Positions 1 to 13,487 of a stretch of DNA of 64,000 nucleotides are shown here, in pieces. The stretch is from Pyrus communis (Eukaryota > Streptophyta > Magnoliopsida > Rosales > Rosaceae): NCBI RefSeq assembly GCF_963583255.1, contig NC_084814.1, positions 16,218,464-16,282,463 of the forward strand, in the 5' to 3' direction. The notes beneath the pieces are model-generated. The model did not search any database. It was not told the origin of the DNA and saw nothing but the letters and a program-made list of their open reading frames with translations. The position numbers and the translations under genes were made by a program. How positions within the stretch are numbered: the stretch's first letter is position 1; the number at the start of each line of letters is the position of its first letter.

Positions 1-1227
1 ACAGCTACACTCCTTGATCCTAAATGAATACAATGAATGAATTCGATCTTCAATTTAAAATATTTCCACTAGTGGATACCACAAAATCTTATGTTATACT
101 TGATGAAAGTATAAATAAACTCTTAAGTGTTAGTGAATCTATCGTTTTGATGGGATACACATCCTATGAAACTAATTTCAACGATCCAACCATCAAACTT
201 GTTTATATATGCTTCAAGATCGCATACGCCAAAAATTGCAAAAAAAAAACATTCAGAGATCAAGTAATAAGACAAAACTTTTCGACGGTTATACATGAAA
301 AATCACGATTTAACGGTTATTTTAACTCCGATTTTGATGTTTTTTAACAGCTACACTCCTTAACCCTAAACAAATACAATGAATGAATTCGATCTTCAAT
401 TTAAAATATTTACACTAGTGAATACCACAAAATCTTATGTTATACTTGATGAAAGTATAAATAAACTCTTAAGTGTTAGTGAATCTATCGTTTTGATGTG
501 ATACGCATCCTACGAAACTAATTTCAACGATCCAACCGTCAAACTTGTTTATATATGCTTCGAGATCGCATACGCCAAAAATTGTAGAAAACAAACATTC
601 AAAGATCAAGTAATGAGACAAAACTTTTCGATGGTTATAAACGAAAAATCACGATTTAACGGTTATTGTAACTCCTATTTTGATGATTTTTTACAGCTAC
701 ACTCCTTGATCCTAAATGAATACAAAGAATGAATTCGATCTTCAATTTAAAATATTTACACTAGTGGATACCACAAAATCTTATGTTAATACAATGAATG
801 AATTCGATCTTCAATTTAAAATATTTACACTAGTGGATACCACAAAATCTTATGTTATACTTGATGAAAGTATAAATAAACTCTTAAGTGTTAGTGAATC
901 TATCGTTTTGATGGGATATGCATCCTACGAAACTAATTTCAACGATCCAACCGTCAAACTTGTTTATATATGCTTCGAGATCGCATAAGCCAAAAATTGC
1001 AAAAAAACAAACATTCAGAGATCAAGTAATGAGACAAAATTTTTCGACGGTTATAAACGAAAAATTACGATTTAACGGTTATTTTAACTCCGATTTTGAT
1101 GATTTTTTACAGCTACACTCATTGACCCTATATGAATAAAATGAATGAATTCGATCTTCAATTTAAAATATTTACACTAGTGGATACCATAAAATCTTAT
1201 GTTATACTTGATGAAAGTATAAATAAG
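1..1227. repeat. 346-bp tandem repeat array (family A)
   Basis: Successive units begin with the same words (ACAGCTACACTCCT) at 1, 347, 693 and 1109. The first two are 346 bp. The third is 416 bp because about 70 bp near its start is doubled, and the fourth stops at about 1227. The units are very similar to each other. Short open frames in them are by-products of the repeat and are interrupted at different places, so I do not call genes. The same family recurs at about 55880-57430 inside a CACTA element. The array may continue left of the window. Confidence 0.9.
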
Positions 1228-2203
1228 TGTAGATTTTTAAAACCCTCCAAATCTCATGAACAATGTTATTTATTTGAGTGAAAAATTAATAATAAGAAGT
1301 GTGAAAAATGTAATCACTCGTAATGAAAAGCTTTACAACTTTCATTAAGGGGTCAACTCCGAAATTTAGTATGTATATACTAATTTAGTATTATGTTTTA
1401 CATTTTTTTGGGTCAAATTATGTTTTTCTTTTCATTTTATTGATTTAAAATATAATTTTCTTAACGGGTAACGGGTCGGGTCATATTACCTGATAATATT
1501 AACGGGTTGATTTCGGGTCGGGTCATATTACCCGTTTACTTTAACAGGTATTACACGACACGACCCGTTAAGCTATCGGGTATGACACGAAAACGACACG
1601 AACACGAAAAACACGACATGAATGCCAGGTCTAATTTTTGTAATGGGTTTATGTGTTTTTCCAAGCCTTATACTCTTCCACCACTCACAGATTAGGAAGC
1701 AGGAAGGAAGGGGGTGAGATGGACGGAGTGGGAAAGAAGGGTGAGGATCGATGGGTTGGTAAGGGTGGGGCTCACAATATTTTTGTTTTTTTTTTTTTTT
1801 GCCAACAAAACATTTAAATTTTTAAATATTTGGTAAGGATGGGATCCCAATGTCCCACGTTAGCATACTAACAGATTTTTAACGGAATTCAAACATAATG
1901 ATGATATTGATTTGCATCACCCATATTTTCAGGGTGACATAGATTTATTTTCAATTTTAGGGACCATCTTGATTGAGTGGATCAATTTCAAGAACCATTT
2001 GTGATAAAACCTTTTTTTATAATACTAGTGATATTACTATTTTAATCTACTCTAGAGAAATGAGATGTTTTGAACCCAAAACTTAATGAGCTAAAAAAGA
2101 AAATCCTAACCAATAGGAAAAAAAAACACTTACCTAATGAGTAATAGATTCAGTTTAATTCTATGTTTACATATATAAAGATTCTAGTAATATATTCTAG
2201 GAA
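1228..2203. other. Intergenic; ACCCG/ACACGA-rich repeat-like stretch
   Basis: No coding region is supported. From about 1460 to 1625 the sequence is built from repeated GGGTCGGGTCATATTACC and ACGACACGA-like words in both orientations, a look typical of degraded dispersed plant repeats. The rest is AT-rich, with a poly-T run near 1787-1800. Confidence 0.5.
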
Positions 2204-2353
2204 CTTTAATGAAAAGCTCTCGGTACTGTTTACTTTAACGTAAAACTATATTTTTACACTAAAAAATCAATCTTGGTACTATTCACTTTACCCTTTATTT
2301 TGTTTTTATCGTTAAAACTCAAAGTTTTTTTTAATCATTTTCATTAGTTTTCC
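2204..2353 (+). mobile_element. Small MITE-like repeat, copy 1
   Basis: An about 150-bp segment starting TAATGAAAAG and ending CATTAGTTTTCC. It is repeated in inverted orientation at 39513-39660, and its right half recurs near 39240-39297. It carries words such as GTACTGTTTACTTTAACG and GTACTATTCACTTTACCC. Two full copies and a partial one in 64 kb mark it as a dispersed element. I recall near-identical sequence being very common in apple and pear, which is my main taxonomic hint. There is no coding capacity. Confidence 0.65.
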
Positions 2354-2687
2354 TTATATTCTATACGTAATTTGATATATTGCGTAACTACAGATATTCA
2401 GACTTGAGTTGACGAACAACCATTACAACAATACCAATATTCGTAATTTGACAACATAAAACTTTAAGTATGCATGGGATATGGATAATAGGCATCCACA
2501 TAATGTTTATCATGCCAAATAGTAGTATTGTCGGTCGTTGATTCTTTTTCAATGGTTGGTCTCATTTGACAACATATATACCAGCTCAGATGCAAGAGAT
2601 AATTCTGTGATTAAACTATAATTTGTTGAGATTTGCAGACATATAACTCATCAGTAGTAATTACACGGAGCCTGTATGAAAATTAAC
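2354..2687. other. Intergenic, 3' flank of the LOR gene
   Basis: AT-rich sequence with no coding region seen. The part next to 2688 should hold the 3' UTR of the LOR gene, which is transcribed right to left. The poly(A) site is not obvious. Confidence 0.4.
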
Positions 2688-3727
2688 CTAAGAAAACAAC
2701 TGATCTAATACTAATACAAGAGCCATTGCAAATCCAGAATCAAAGCCATGATGCACAATCAAATGAAAAACATCTACCCCATAAGAAACACCTCCAATAT
2801 TTGCTTCTTTTTTCTTGATCTCAGCTACCACATTCCTCGACTCATCTGATACCTTGCATGATCTGTGCGTGTAAGAACCTTCAATCACATATGCATGTCT
2901 TTTGTGACCACATGTCTCGCGATACACATAGGCAAGTAGACTACTGGGATTGGTATTTAGCATGTTCATGTTCTTCCTCACGTAAAACGTTGGCCTACTT
3001 TTTGATGCTGCGGTTGCTCTTTTTGTGCAACAACCGCCAGTTTCCCCTTCGTGCACAAACCAACCATCAACGAGACTAAGCTTCTGACAAACAAAAGTTA
3101 TTAAACAGTCAAAATAAAACAAAGTTGGTTTTTATTTTTTTCTTTTATTATAAACTACATATTTGTTACTTTATGAGTTTATATAAGCTTGAAAAATATT
3201 CTCTGTTTTTTTGCCAGACAGTCTAGCAACATAAAATTCTGCATCTTATGTTGCAAGGCTCAATCTGAGTAATTGATCAAGTTGATTTAAGAGTTAGATT
3301 TAATATATACACACTCATCATTAGATTTGATGTCAAAGGTGAAAAATAACCAAAATGTGTTTTTAATATTTTAAACTCTTGACGTCAAAACGCACTGTAA
3401 GTGTATACATATGATTATGATATACAAAATTGGTAATATATTTACCTTTCGGCGACGCATTGTGAGGACAGATTTTCCAGAGCCATCCATCAGAATGACT
3501 TCCTCAGGATGTCCGACGTAGTTGTCCACCCGATAAACGAGATCTCCATTGGAATCGATGACCGTGAACCCTTTACAGCTAATTAGAAGGGATTTTCTCC
3601 ACACTGTTAATGATGCGCAGGCCCCGGAAGTACAACCATCAGTGGCCTTGTATTCTTGGTGATCATGTTGTTCTTGATGATTATGGACGGACCTAGACAA
3701 AGATTTCAACAAAGGAACAGACTTCAT
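2688..3727 (-). CDS. LURP-one-related (LOR) family protein, two exons
   Basis: This is the one host gene that looks intact. Exon 1 runs 3727 to 3446 (94 codons) and ends AAAG before a GTAAAT donor. The intron is 3445-3084 and ends in TTTGTCAG. Exon 2 runs 3083 to 2688. The splice is phase 0 and yields 225 aa, normal for the family. Visible family features are LTVWRKSLL, a GFTVIDSNGDLVYRVDNY stretch near residues 55-75, VILMDGSGKSVLTMRRRK at the splice and KLSLVDGWFVHEGE directly after it, where LOR proteins have their conserved LRRKKLSL..W.VY.GE block. The C-terminus has the FAMALVLVLDQ hydrophobic tail usual for LOR proteins. The fold is the tubby-like beta barrel (DUF567/LOR). Arabidopsis LURP1 acts in defence against oomycetes, but most paralogues are uncharacterised, so the role here is open. 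The ATG at 3727 follows a CT-rich leader. It looks closest to the LOR8 subgroup, with low certainty on subgroup. Confidence 0.88.
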
Positions 3728-3730
3728 GAT

Positions 3731-3802
3731 TTCTCTCTCTCTCTCTCTCTCTCAGCTAATGGTAAACCTTAAGCAGGTTAAGGAAGCAGATATTTATATA
3801 TA
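3731..3802 (-). promoter_or_regulatory. LOR gene core promoter and CT/GA-rich leader
   Basis: On the minus strand TATATATAAATA (3802-3791) lies about 65 bp upstream of the start codon, a good TATA box position. Between them a (GA)n run, read as CT on the plus strand at 3731-3753, forms the likely 5' UTR. GA/CT-rich leaders are common in plant genes. No other cis element is claimed. Confidence 0.6.
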
Positions 3803-6452
<2,650 letters not shown>

Positions 6453-7075
6453 GAGCAGTTCCACCGTGGTGTATTACCCGGTGGATTGGCGATGGAACAG
6501 GGCCAAATAGGCCGGGGGATAAGGTCCAGCGTATACCAGCCCGAGCGACAAGCCCGGCAGGGATTGCCAGCCCGAGAGCCCGAAGGGAATGTGACATGGG
6601 CTGACGTCAAGACGACGTCAGCCATAATATAAAATTAACATAAATATAAATTTAATAATTTAATAAAAAATTAAAAAAATGAAAACCCAGAACTTTGGCT
6701 CGCCAAAGTTCGTAGCCGATACACCCACAGACAAATGGCAAAGACTAAACCCAAGGATTTCAACTCGAAACACATAAAAAGCCATATAATAACTCAAGCA
6801 ATCGAAGTAGTGCAATAACCTCATATGGGTTTGAGCAATGGAAGCTTAAAGCTCTCGGCTTCAATGGTGGATCACCCAAATGGTGCTCTGATGATGCATG
6901 CAAGGATATATTCGAGTTCCTCTCATCCAGGGAGATTTCAGAGTTTGTTAGTTTGATTTGCTTCAATTTCGAAGAAGAAGAAGAAGGATGAAAAGGAACA
7001 GGATGGATATATGGATCTGAATTTGAGCTTATGCCTTGGCGTCGGTCCATTTTGTGATTCATATGTGTGTGTGTA

Positions 7076-7117
<42 letters not shown>

Positions 7118-7477
7118 AATAGGAAAAGGAAGAGTCGGTCCATTTTGTGATTCATATGTGAGTGAGAGAGAGAGAGAGAGAGAGAAGGAATAGGAAAAGG
7201 AAGAGTTTCTGGAAAAAAAATGAAAAGGAAGAGTGTTGTGGAAAAAAGTTGAAACGGAAGAGGAGTAGGAAAAAGGCAAAAGGAAACAAATTAAAAATTA
7301 TTTTGTATTATTTTATAAATAAAAAAATACTAATATTTTTTTGTCAATTGCCAGGGCTATTTAGTGTAGGGGTGGAGATGCAAAAGGTGATTTCTGTTCA
7401 TTAAGGGTGATTACTGTTTACCCGGTGGATTAAATAGTGAATAGCCTAGGGAGAAGGCTCCTACGCTGGAGTTGCTT
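6453..7477 (-). mobile_element. Non-autonomous PIF/Harbinger element, 1025 bp
   Basis: The left end reads GAGCAGTTCCACCG and the right end, reversed, AAGCAACTCCAGCG. Direct TAA copies flank it (6450-6452 and 7478-7480), the 3-bp duplication expected of PIF/Harbinger. Both subterminal regions match the autonomous-like element at 21813-24359 in inverted order, including the shared words GGGATTGCCAGCCC and CCCTGGCAAT. The middle (about 6640-7280) does not match that element and encodes no transposase. It holds two GA microsatellites (7081-7114 and 7163-7185) and a doubled GTCGGTCCATTTTGTG segment. An open plus-strand stretch near 6825-6990 is not recognised and may be captured DNA. Confidence 0.85.
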
Positions 7478-7883
7478 TAAGGGAAAGGATCCTCTCCAGA
7501 TCCTTTCCTTCTAACATATTACAATATTGTAATATTGTAATATCGTAGACTGTGTTTGAATAATGGTTTTGGCGATCATCACGCCTATAACTACTGCAGT
7601 TGTACCATCGGTCATGTCAGAGTCAAACACGTCCTCATGGTAGTTATATACAAAGACAGAAAAGGAAAGACGGACGGAAAGTTTTTTTATTTTTTTTATA
7701 CGGAAACGATAGTTGTTATAAATAGGAAAATCGTTTTTTTTTAATTTTTTTTTATACGGAAACGATAGTTGTTATAAATAGGAAAATCGTTACATAGGTT
7801 GCTCAAGGGAACGAGGACATCCAATTAAATCCTCGCGCCGCCCGTGGGGGGTGGGGGGGGGCGGAGGGTGGGTGTTTACCAAA
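7478..7883. repeat. Flank with a 54-bp tandem duplication
   Basis: A segment containing ATACGGAAACGATAGTTG and GGAAAATCGTT is present twice in tandem (about 7691-7740 and 7745-7791), each after a T-rich run. A G-rich run follows at 7845-7870. An odd palindromic GGATCCTCTCCAGATCC segment at 7487-7503 adjoins the PIF element. No genes were seen. Confidence 0.6.
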
Positions 7884-9241
7884 TCAAACAAGCATATGCG
7901 CAGATTGATTGGCGTGAAGGCGAGTATGGGTAAAGCAAGCTTTAGTGATTGAGGAGCAGAGGGCCTTGATGTCTTTAATTATCTGTCCAACAAGAGAAAA
8001 ATTAACTGAAGGGTCCCTAATAGCTTTTACAATTTGAAGCGAATCAGTCTCGAAGATAATATTTTGAAGTCCCCTAGATATTGCCCAAATCACCGCCAAT
8101 CGAGCCGTTAGAGATTTAGCCATAAGAGAGGATGACGTGTCCCTGAAATTTGCAGCCTTGGTAGCTAGGAAAGCACCATTGTCAATAATGAGCCCGACAC
8201 CATCTAACCAAATTGAAGAGGTCCAAGCACCATCAATGTTCATTTTTAGGAAACCCAGTGGTGGTGGAGACCATTTAGAAGAGTTAGAGTGTTGTGGGGC
8301 TCTGCACTGCTGTGTCGGTCTTGCATTTGCAAACTCCACCGACCAAGCAAGACATTGAGCCACTACTACGTTTGGCAGGTTGCATTCTCCTGTCCAGAAC
8401 TTCTAGTTCATGCCCCTCCCATAGACCCCAAAGAATCATCATAACCATCTCAAAGCAGTTAAGAAGGCCTGCTGATTTGATCGCCACGAACCAATCGGTT
8501 AAGGAAGGCAGATAGGTGTTCCTTAATGGCAAGCCCAGAGGAGATGACATCCAGGAGCATTTTGCAAAGGGGAAGAAACGCATTAGATGTATTACCGACT
8601 CCTCTGTTCCATTGCATAGTATGCAAGTTGAGTCCAAGGATATATGGTGACGAGCCAAGTTAGCTTTGGTCAGAGATAAGTCAGAATAGAGGTGCCATGC
8701 ACACTTTGACCTTAGGGGGAACTTGAGCCTTCCAGAGGTTATCCTAAAATTTGGCCATACCCGTGGTAGTTAAGGACAAAGCCCCTCCTCTCCTCCCCCC
8801 CCCCCCCAAAATCGCCGATTGAATGGTAGTTCTAGCGAGGTGGTAGGCGCTATGAATCGAGAAAAGACTATTTTTCTCGTAATGTCAGGCTAGGACTTCA
8901 GGCGGTCTGCGAACACTGATGGGGATGGATAAGATTGATTTCACCTCTTCCGGAGAGAAGAGTGAGTGGAGGAGTTCTTTGTTCCAACAGGATTTTCTGG
9001 TGTTGATAAGCTCACTGACCAAGTTCGGGTAAGGGTCTCCGGTGTTGATGGAAAAGGGATCCACGAATCCTGATGGTTGAGCCCAAACCCACCTGCCAAC
9101 GAAGCCCCGATGCAATTATGCTACGGGCTGCGCATATGCTTTTCTAGCAGTACGAAGCATGAATACTAGCATGTGCCTCCATAAAGGAGGAATTAGGATG
9201 ATGTTTCGCCTTCAGGATAGTGGCCACCAGAGAGTTCGGTT
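7884..9241 (-). pseudogene. LINE ORF2, 3' part (zinc-finger RT tail and RNase H)
   Basis: Read right to left this is the C-terminal part of an L1-type LINE polymerase. PNSLVATILKA at about 9235 continues the reverse transcriptase found at 13488-14185. The zf-RVT module follows (TCILCNGTEESVIHLMRFFPFA, about 8630-8560). Last is the plant-type RNase H (RVT_3) module starting WSPPPLGFLKMNIDGAW near 8280, with its second acidic block FETDSLQIVKA near 8050. Stops and frameshifts interrupt it, one beside a C run at 8798-8809. It is non-functional. The LINE is split at 9241 by the gypsy-like element, and both halves are on the minus strand. Confidence 0.85.
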
Positions 9242-9513
9242 TGTGTTTAATTAGCAAATTAATTGAATAATTAATCAATTAATTAGCTAATTAATATAAT
9301 AAAAAGGAATGATTTAGGGGTTACCTTGTGGAGAAGATATGATGAGGGATGGATGAAATAGGTTATAAATAAATACCTATTTGGGCATTTTTGACTTGAT
9401 TAAGGGATGATTGTCCATTGCTCGCGCATAGGAATTCCGGTCTGCCTCGAGGGTAATTTTATCCTTTTTACCCAAAAATCCACGTGTCGCCTCTTGATTA
9501 TTTTGACTCCACA
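9242..9513 (-). repeat. LTR, left copy
   Basis: It is 272 bp and nearly identical to 13214-13487. It contains an AT-rich inverted repeat (AATTAATTGAATAATTAATC region) at the AACACA end. On the minus strand a TATTTATTTATAACC segment is a plausible TATA region. Confidence 0.85.
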
Positions 9514-10261
9514 AATGCCCCCACACCTGTTGGGCTGCTCGTAGAAAAGGGCAACATGTGTAAAGATTTTCTTGCTTTGGGAAACATTGGATTGTTTCCT
9601 ATTTTGATGTAGATTCCCTTTTTAATAAGAAATTAGATCCTTCTAGGAAAGGAAATAAATTTCTCTCAAAGCCTATTTAAGTTTACCTTAAGTGGGTTAT
9701 TAAATCAACTTTGTAGAGCAATTTATTCTACCATACAAGAGAGAGAAAGATTAGAGGATATTTGTTCCCCCTCCTCTAGCAATCTTCTACATCTTGCCCG
9801 TGCAAATGATCGTCTTTCGTTGATTTCTTTGTCTTCTCCGCGCTGTACCGATGTAAGAAAAACTTAATTTTCCTTGTTTTCTTCTTGGGTGGTACTGCCA
9901 CGAGGTAGTCATCGGGGTGGTGCGGCACGTCGGTTGGCAAGGGCCGAAGTTGGCTTGATATGGGCTAAGGAGGTGGTGTGGCAAAGGCCATTGCTTATGC
10001 TACTCGACTTGACTGAAGCCAAGGATTGGCTCGGCATGGGCCGAGGAGGTGGCGTGGTATGGGCCACGGTTTGGTCTACTTGCCAAAAATGAAGAAATTG
10101 CTTGAGTTTGATTTCTCAGCTGTTGTAGATGGAGCAGTTAAGGATAAAGCTGCCAAGATCGGAGCTACTGAAGATGAAGTGTCAAATGAGCAAACTGTTG
10201 AGTGCAAAGTGGCTGCTGCCCCTTGACCATTCTTTGCCTAGTTAGTCTTCAAGCATTTGAT
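9514..10261. other. Internal sequence of the rearranged gypsy element
   Basis: No protein is recognised. A promoter-like CCTATTTAAGTTTACC at about 9671 and a leader-like stretch up to 9860 suggest that part of another LTR or untranslated leader lies here in plus orientation. From 9900 to 10090 GGCATGGGCC-type words repeat. Confidence 0.35.
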
Positions 10262-10735
10262 CTTTTGAGCTATGTGGCCTTCTCGCACTGGAGAGCTTTC
10301 ATAGATGGGTGTCAGGGAATTAGCTTACCTTCTCGCATTGGAGAACAATTAGTTTACCCTCTCGCATTGGAGAGCAATTAGTTTACCCTCTCACACTAAA
10401 GAGCAATTAGTTTACCCTCTCGTACTGGAAAGCTATTAGTTTACCCTCTCGCATTGGAGAGCTTACCCATATGGGTGTCGGGGAATTGGTTTACCCTATT
10501 GCATTAGAGAGTAATTAATTTAACCTCTCGTACTGGAGAGTAGACCCATATGAGTGTTGGGAAATTGGTTTACCCTCTCGCACTAGAGAGCAATTAGTTT
10601 ATCCTCTCGCACTGGAAAGCTTACCCAGATGGGTGTCGGGGGATTGGTTTATCTTCTCACACTGAAGAGTAATTAGTATACCCTTTTGCACTGGAGAGCA
10701 TACCTGGATGAGGGTTTGAGCAGTCGTTGTAGACA
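10262..10735. repeat. Hairpin minisatellite, about 29-bp units
   Basis: More than a dozen units carry the word CTCTCGCATTGGAGAG or close variants, followed by CAATTAGTTTACC. Longer units contain ATGGGTGTCGGGGAATTGG. CTCTC and GAGAG in each unit pair across about six bases, so every repeat can form a small stem-loop. Related sequence occurs at about 45190-45250, beside another gypsy remnant, so the array probably belongs to the untranslated part of that retrotransposon family. Confidence 0.8.
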
Positions 10736-10793
10736 GCAGTTGAGCCTAGCTTATGAATAACTTCTTGAATCTTCATTGAGAATATAGAACAAA

Positions 10794-11407
10794 CTTTCCT
10801 TAGTTTTCACTAAGGATTATTCGTCTAACCGCTCAATCAAATGGACATCTGACCATTTCTTCAACATCGTAAAAGACCATTAGGAGACAATTCGTGACTA
10901 TGTCAAGAGGTTAAAAACAGAGAAGGCTAAGATTGTTGGCTGAAACAAAGATATATCAATGGTAGCATTCAGAAATGGGCTTCCCATCAAACACTCTTTA
11001 TTCGAAAAATTGATCATGAGAGAAGAACTGACCCTAGCAGCTTCGTATGCTTTGGTGAAGAAGTAGGCACTATGGGACGAGGCCAAGCAGTCGAACCAAA
11101 ATGTGTCGGAAAAGAAGCGCATGGAATGTTCCCCGACCAGAAAAGACTCAACACCTGAAACATTCACCAAGTTCTTAGTTCCAATCAGCCAAATTCTTCG
11201 TAAGCTCAAGAAGGAAACTTGGTTTGAGTTGCCGCCACCCATGAAGGGTGATCTTACCAGGCTGGATCAGACAAAGTATTGCGCATTCCATCAAGGACCA
11301 GGCCACACTACCAATGGTTGCCAGAAGTGGAAGTAGTACCTTAAGAAGCTGACAAATAAAGGCCAATGTGATGAGTATGTTGACAGGTCAACGACATGGC
11401 CTACATA
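10794..11407 (+). pseudogene. Gypsy gag, C-terminal half
   Basis: The plus-strand reading shows LSLVFTKDYSSN, then RDYVKRLKTEKAKIVG, then MVAFRNGLPIKHSLFEKL, and finally the single zinc-knuckle-like KYCAFHQGPGHTTNGC followed by YLKKLTNKGQ. That is the order found in plant Ty3/gypsy Gag after the capsid core. Stops interrupt it. The first residues pick up about where the minus-strand N-terminal half at 11593-12930 leaves off, so one gag has been split onto two strands. Confidence 0.75.
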
Positions 11408-11592
11408 AGTAGGGGAAATCTCCATCACCCCCTAAACCACATCAAGGCATTTCAAAATAAGTTCGAAGTCTCAAACAACTCGACAAACAAGACCTTGCAA
11501 GTTGAGGATTATCTAGTTTACTATGCACTTTCTATCTTCCAACACAGTTGATCCATAAAACTTCGGATTAACTACGGCGATAGGGTGTGAAA
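11408..11592. other. Junction between the two gag halves
   Basis: This short stretch lies between the plus-strand and minus-strand gag halves. Its minus-strand reading still carries a degraded continuation of the N-terminal half (NWFHTL-like) near 11580. The inversion breakpoint should lie here. Confidence 0.4.
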
Positions 11593-12930
11593 CCAGTTTT
11601 ACACCTCGCCTTGTAGAGTTGTGGTAAAAGTTTTGCACATAAGCGCGTCGTCGTTCCTAAAAAGGATTATGGTACTGCGGTAATGCTTGAGATGTCGATC
11701 CAGATCTTCGTGTTCCTTGTACGGAGTGAAGTGAGGCATAATGAACCCACGAGGGGGATTTGTCCGCTCGATCTCATCTGTGAATAGTGACATGCTTATG
11801 TTGGTTATGTCTCGTCGAAACGCATTGTCAGTAGTCTCGTTAGGCTGGAAATTACGTATTTGTTCAGTCAGGAGCTTGTCAACTTCTTCTTGAATTTGCA
11901 TCTACTGGGGCAATGAAACTTTTGGCTGCCTCCGATTGTGACGTATTGGTCTAGGCCACTCTTCCTTATGCTCGACTCATCTGTATCGTGGCTGCGTGCA
12001 TATGGCACGTTTTTGGCAAGCGAACGGGCTGTTTGCAGGCTTCCGGTTGAACTTAAGTCGGATTAAGTGACTGCTTCCCTCCATCCGCCGTGTTGCCTAC
12101 ACTGATGTGAGGTGAAGAATGCTCTTTGCAAGCCTGGTTATGAATGAACACTTCACCAGGAAGGCTGTCCATATTGATAATGAACTGTGGCCTCAACCGT
12201 GAACGTATGCTCATCTGTGGGCTTGATCAGGAATGCATGCTTCTCTGCGCACTAAGATGAGAGTATACGCTATCCCGATGACCCAAACGAGAACGTAAGC
12301 TACTAGAATGCTCGAATCGTGGTTGGTTGATGGGCTGTTTTCTGGGATACTGTTGGAGAGGTTATTTGTCTGCCATTGTCCTACTTCGGGACACCTCGTC
12401 AAGGGCACGTTGCATCTCAGTGCGCTGCAAGAGCTGATTCACTAAGGTCGTCTGTTGTGCGAAGGCGCTTGTTAACTCTCTAACTTGTCGAGACAAGTGT
12501 TGCTCTCCATTTGGTATAGAAGAGCTTGGATGGAATGCATTTCCTTGAGTAGTGGAAGTGTAGTGGACTCCGAGTACGAGATTTGAGTTAGGAAATGTTA
12601 AATCTGCAGAGAAATAGGGTGAAAATGCCCCCGATTCAATCATCGGCCTAGATATTTGAAGCCGGGAGGGTTGAACTAATCTTGCACTGACCGGGGCTGC
12701 TTGGAAGACCACAGGAGTAAGCTGGGCCATAGCAATAGGTTGGGCCGCAAGAGTAGACTGGACTACCATAACAGGTTGGGCTGCAGGAGCAGGCTGGGCC
12801 AAGGGAACAAGTTGGGCCATGAGAGCAGACTGAGTCGCAAGAACAGATTGGGCCACGATAGCAGGCTGGGCAGCGAGAGCAGGTTGGACCGAGGGGGTAG
12901 GCTGGGCCGCAAGAGTAGGTTAGGCCATAA
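11593..12930 (-). pseudogene. Gypsy gag, N-terminal half with Ala-Gln-Pro repeats
   Basis: Read right to left. From about 12930 to 12700 a degenerate 15-30 bp tandem repeat encodes AQP, AQS and LAAQP motifs (for example MAQLVPLAQPAPAAQP). A coiled region then follows (RQVRELTSAFAQQTTLVNQLL, about 12490-12420). After a gap with stops comes the conserved plant Ty3 gag segment RGFIMPHFTPYKEHEDLDRH near 11740 and MCKTFTTTLQGEV at 11640-11600. This is the usual order upstream of the capsid core. The reading frame breaks between 12361 and 11901. Confidence 0.75.
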
Positions 12931-13213
12931 AAGTGGGTTGCTCGATGTGTGGCGCACTTAGGTACGAGGTTAGAGCTCGGCTTGGCAATGCGTTAGGTTC
13001 GCGTCGGGCTTGAGTGGCTCGGGCCGTCTCACATTGGGCTTGGGCCTGTGTGGGCTTGAGTGGCACGCCTTAGGCCGTGGTTATAGCGCGGTGGGCCTTG
13101 CCGAGGGTGGCTGCCGTAGTGGTTGCCACGGTGGTGCCCCTTGGGTGTGGCCGGCCACCTTGGTAGGAGATGGATGGGCCACTTGGGTGGTTTTTTGGGT
13201 GAAGTTCATGATT
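12931..13213. other. GC-rich leader between LTR and gag
   Basis: Unusually G+C-rich for this window, with repeated GGGCTTGG, GGGCC and GCCACGGTGG words. It sits where the primer-binding site and leader would be for a minus-strand element. No convincing primer-binding site was found. Confidence 0.4.
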
Positions 13214-13487
13214 TGTGTTTAATTAGCAAATTAATTGAATAATTAATCAATTAATTAGCTAATTAATATAATAAAAAAGGAATGATTTAGGGGTTACCTT
13301 GTGGAGAAGATATGATGAAGGATGGATGAAATAAGTTATAAATAAATACCTATTTGGGCTTTTTTGACTTGATTAAGGGATGATTGTCCACTGCTCGCGC
13401 ATAGGAATTCCGGTATGCCTCGAGGGTAATTTTATCCTTTTAACCCAAAAATCCACGTGTCGCCTCTTGATTATTTTTGGCTCCACA
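13214..13487 (-). repeat. LTR, right copy
   Basis: It is 274 bp and differs from the left copy at only a few positions. On the minus strand it begins TGTGGAGCC at the LINE junction and ends AACACA. As gag starts on this side, it is the 5' LTR of the minus-strand element. Confidence 0.85.

Larger units (their letters stand above)
9242..13487 (-). mobile_element. Rearranged gypsy-type LTR element inserted in a LINE
   Basis: Two direct repeats of about 272 bp bound the segment. Read on the minus strand they start TGTGGAG and end AACACA, proper LTR ends. Outside both ends the LINE ORF2 resumes in the right order, so the element is an insertion. No target duplication is visible (CGGTT left, TCTCC right), and about 10 nt of LINE coding sequence appear to be missing at the site. 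Inside, the 5' half of gag is on the minus strand next to the right LTR, while the 3' half is on the plus strand. No protease, RT or integrase was found. I infer a chimeric or internally inverted, pol-deleted remnant. Confidence 0.75.

Noticed and set aside
24..1139. Repeated ~100-codon open frames at the left edge
   Set aside because: They are periodic by-products of the 346-bp array, broken differently in each unit and without protein similarity.
6938..7279. Ser/Leu-rich frames over 7081-7185
   Set aside because: They arise from the GA/CT microsatellites.
12701..12961. Plus-strand frame with GRKSRLGHKS-type repeats
   Set aside because: It is the antisense shadow of the AQP repeat region of gypsy gag.
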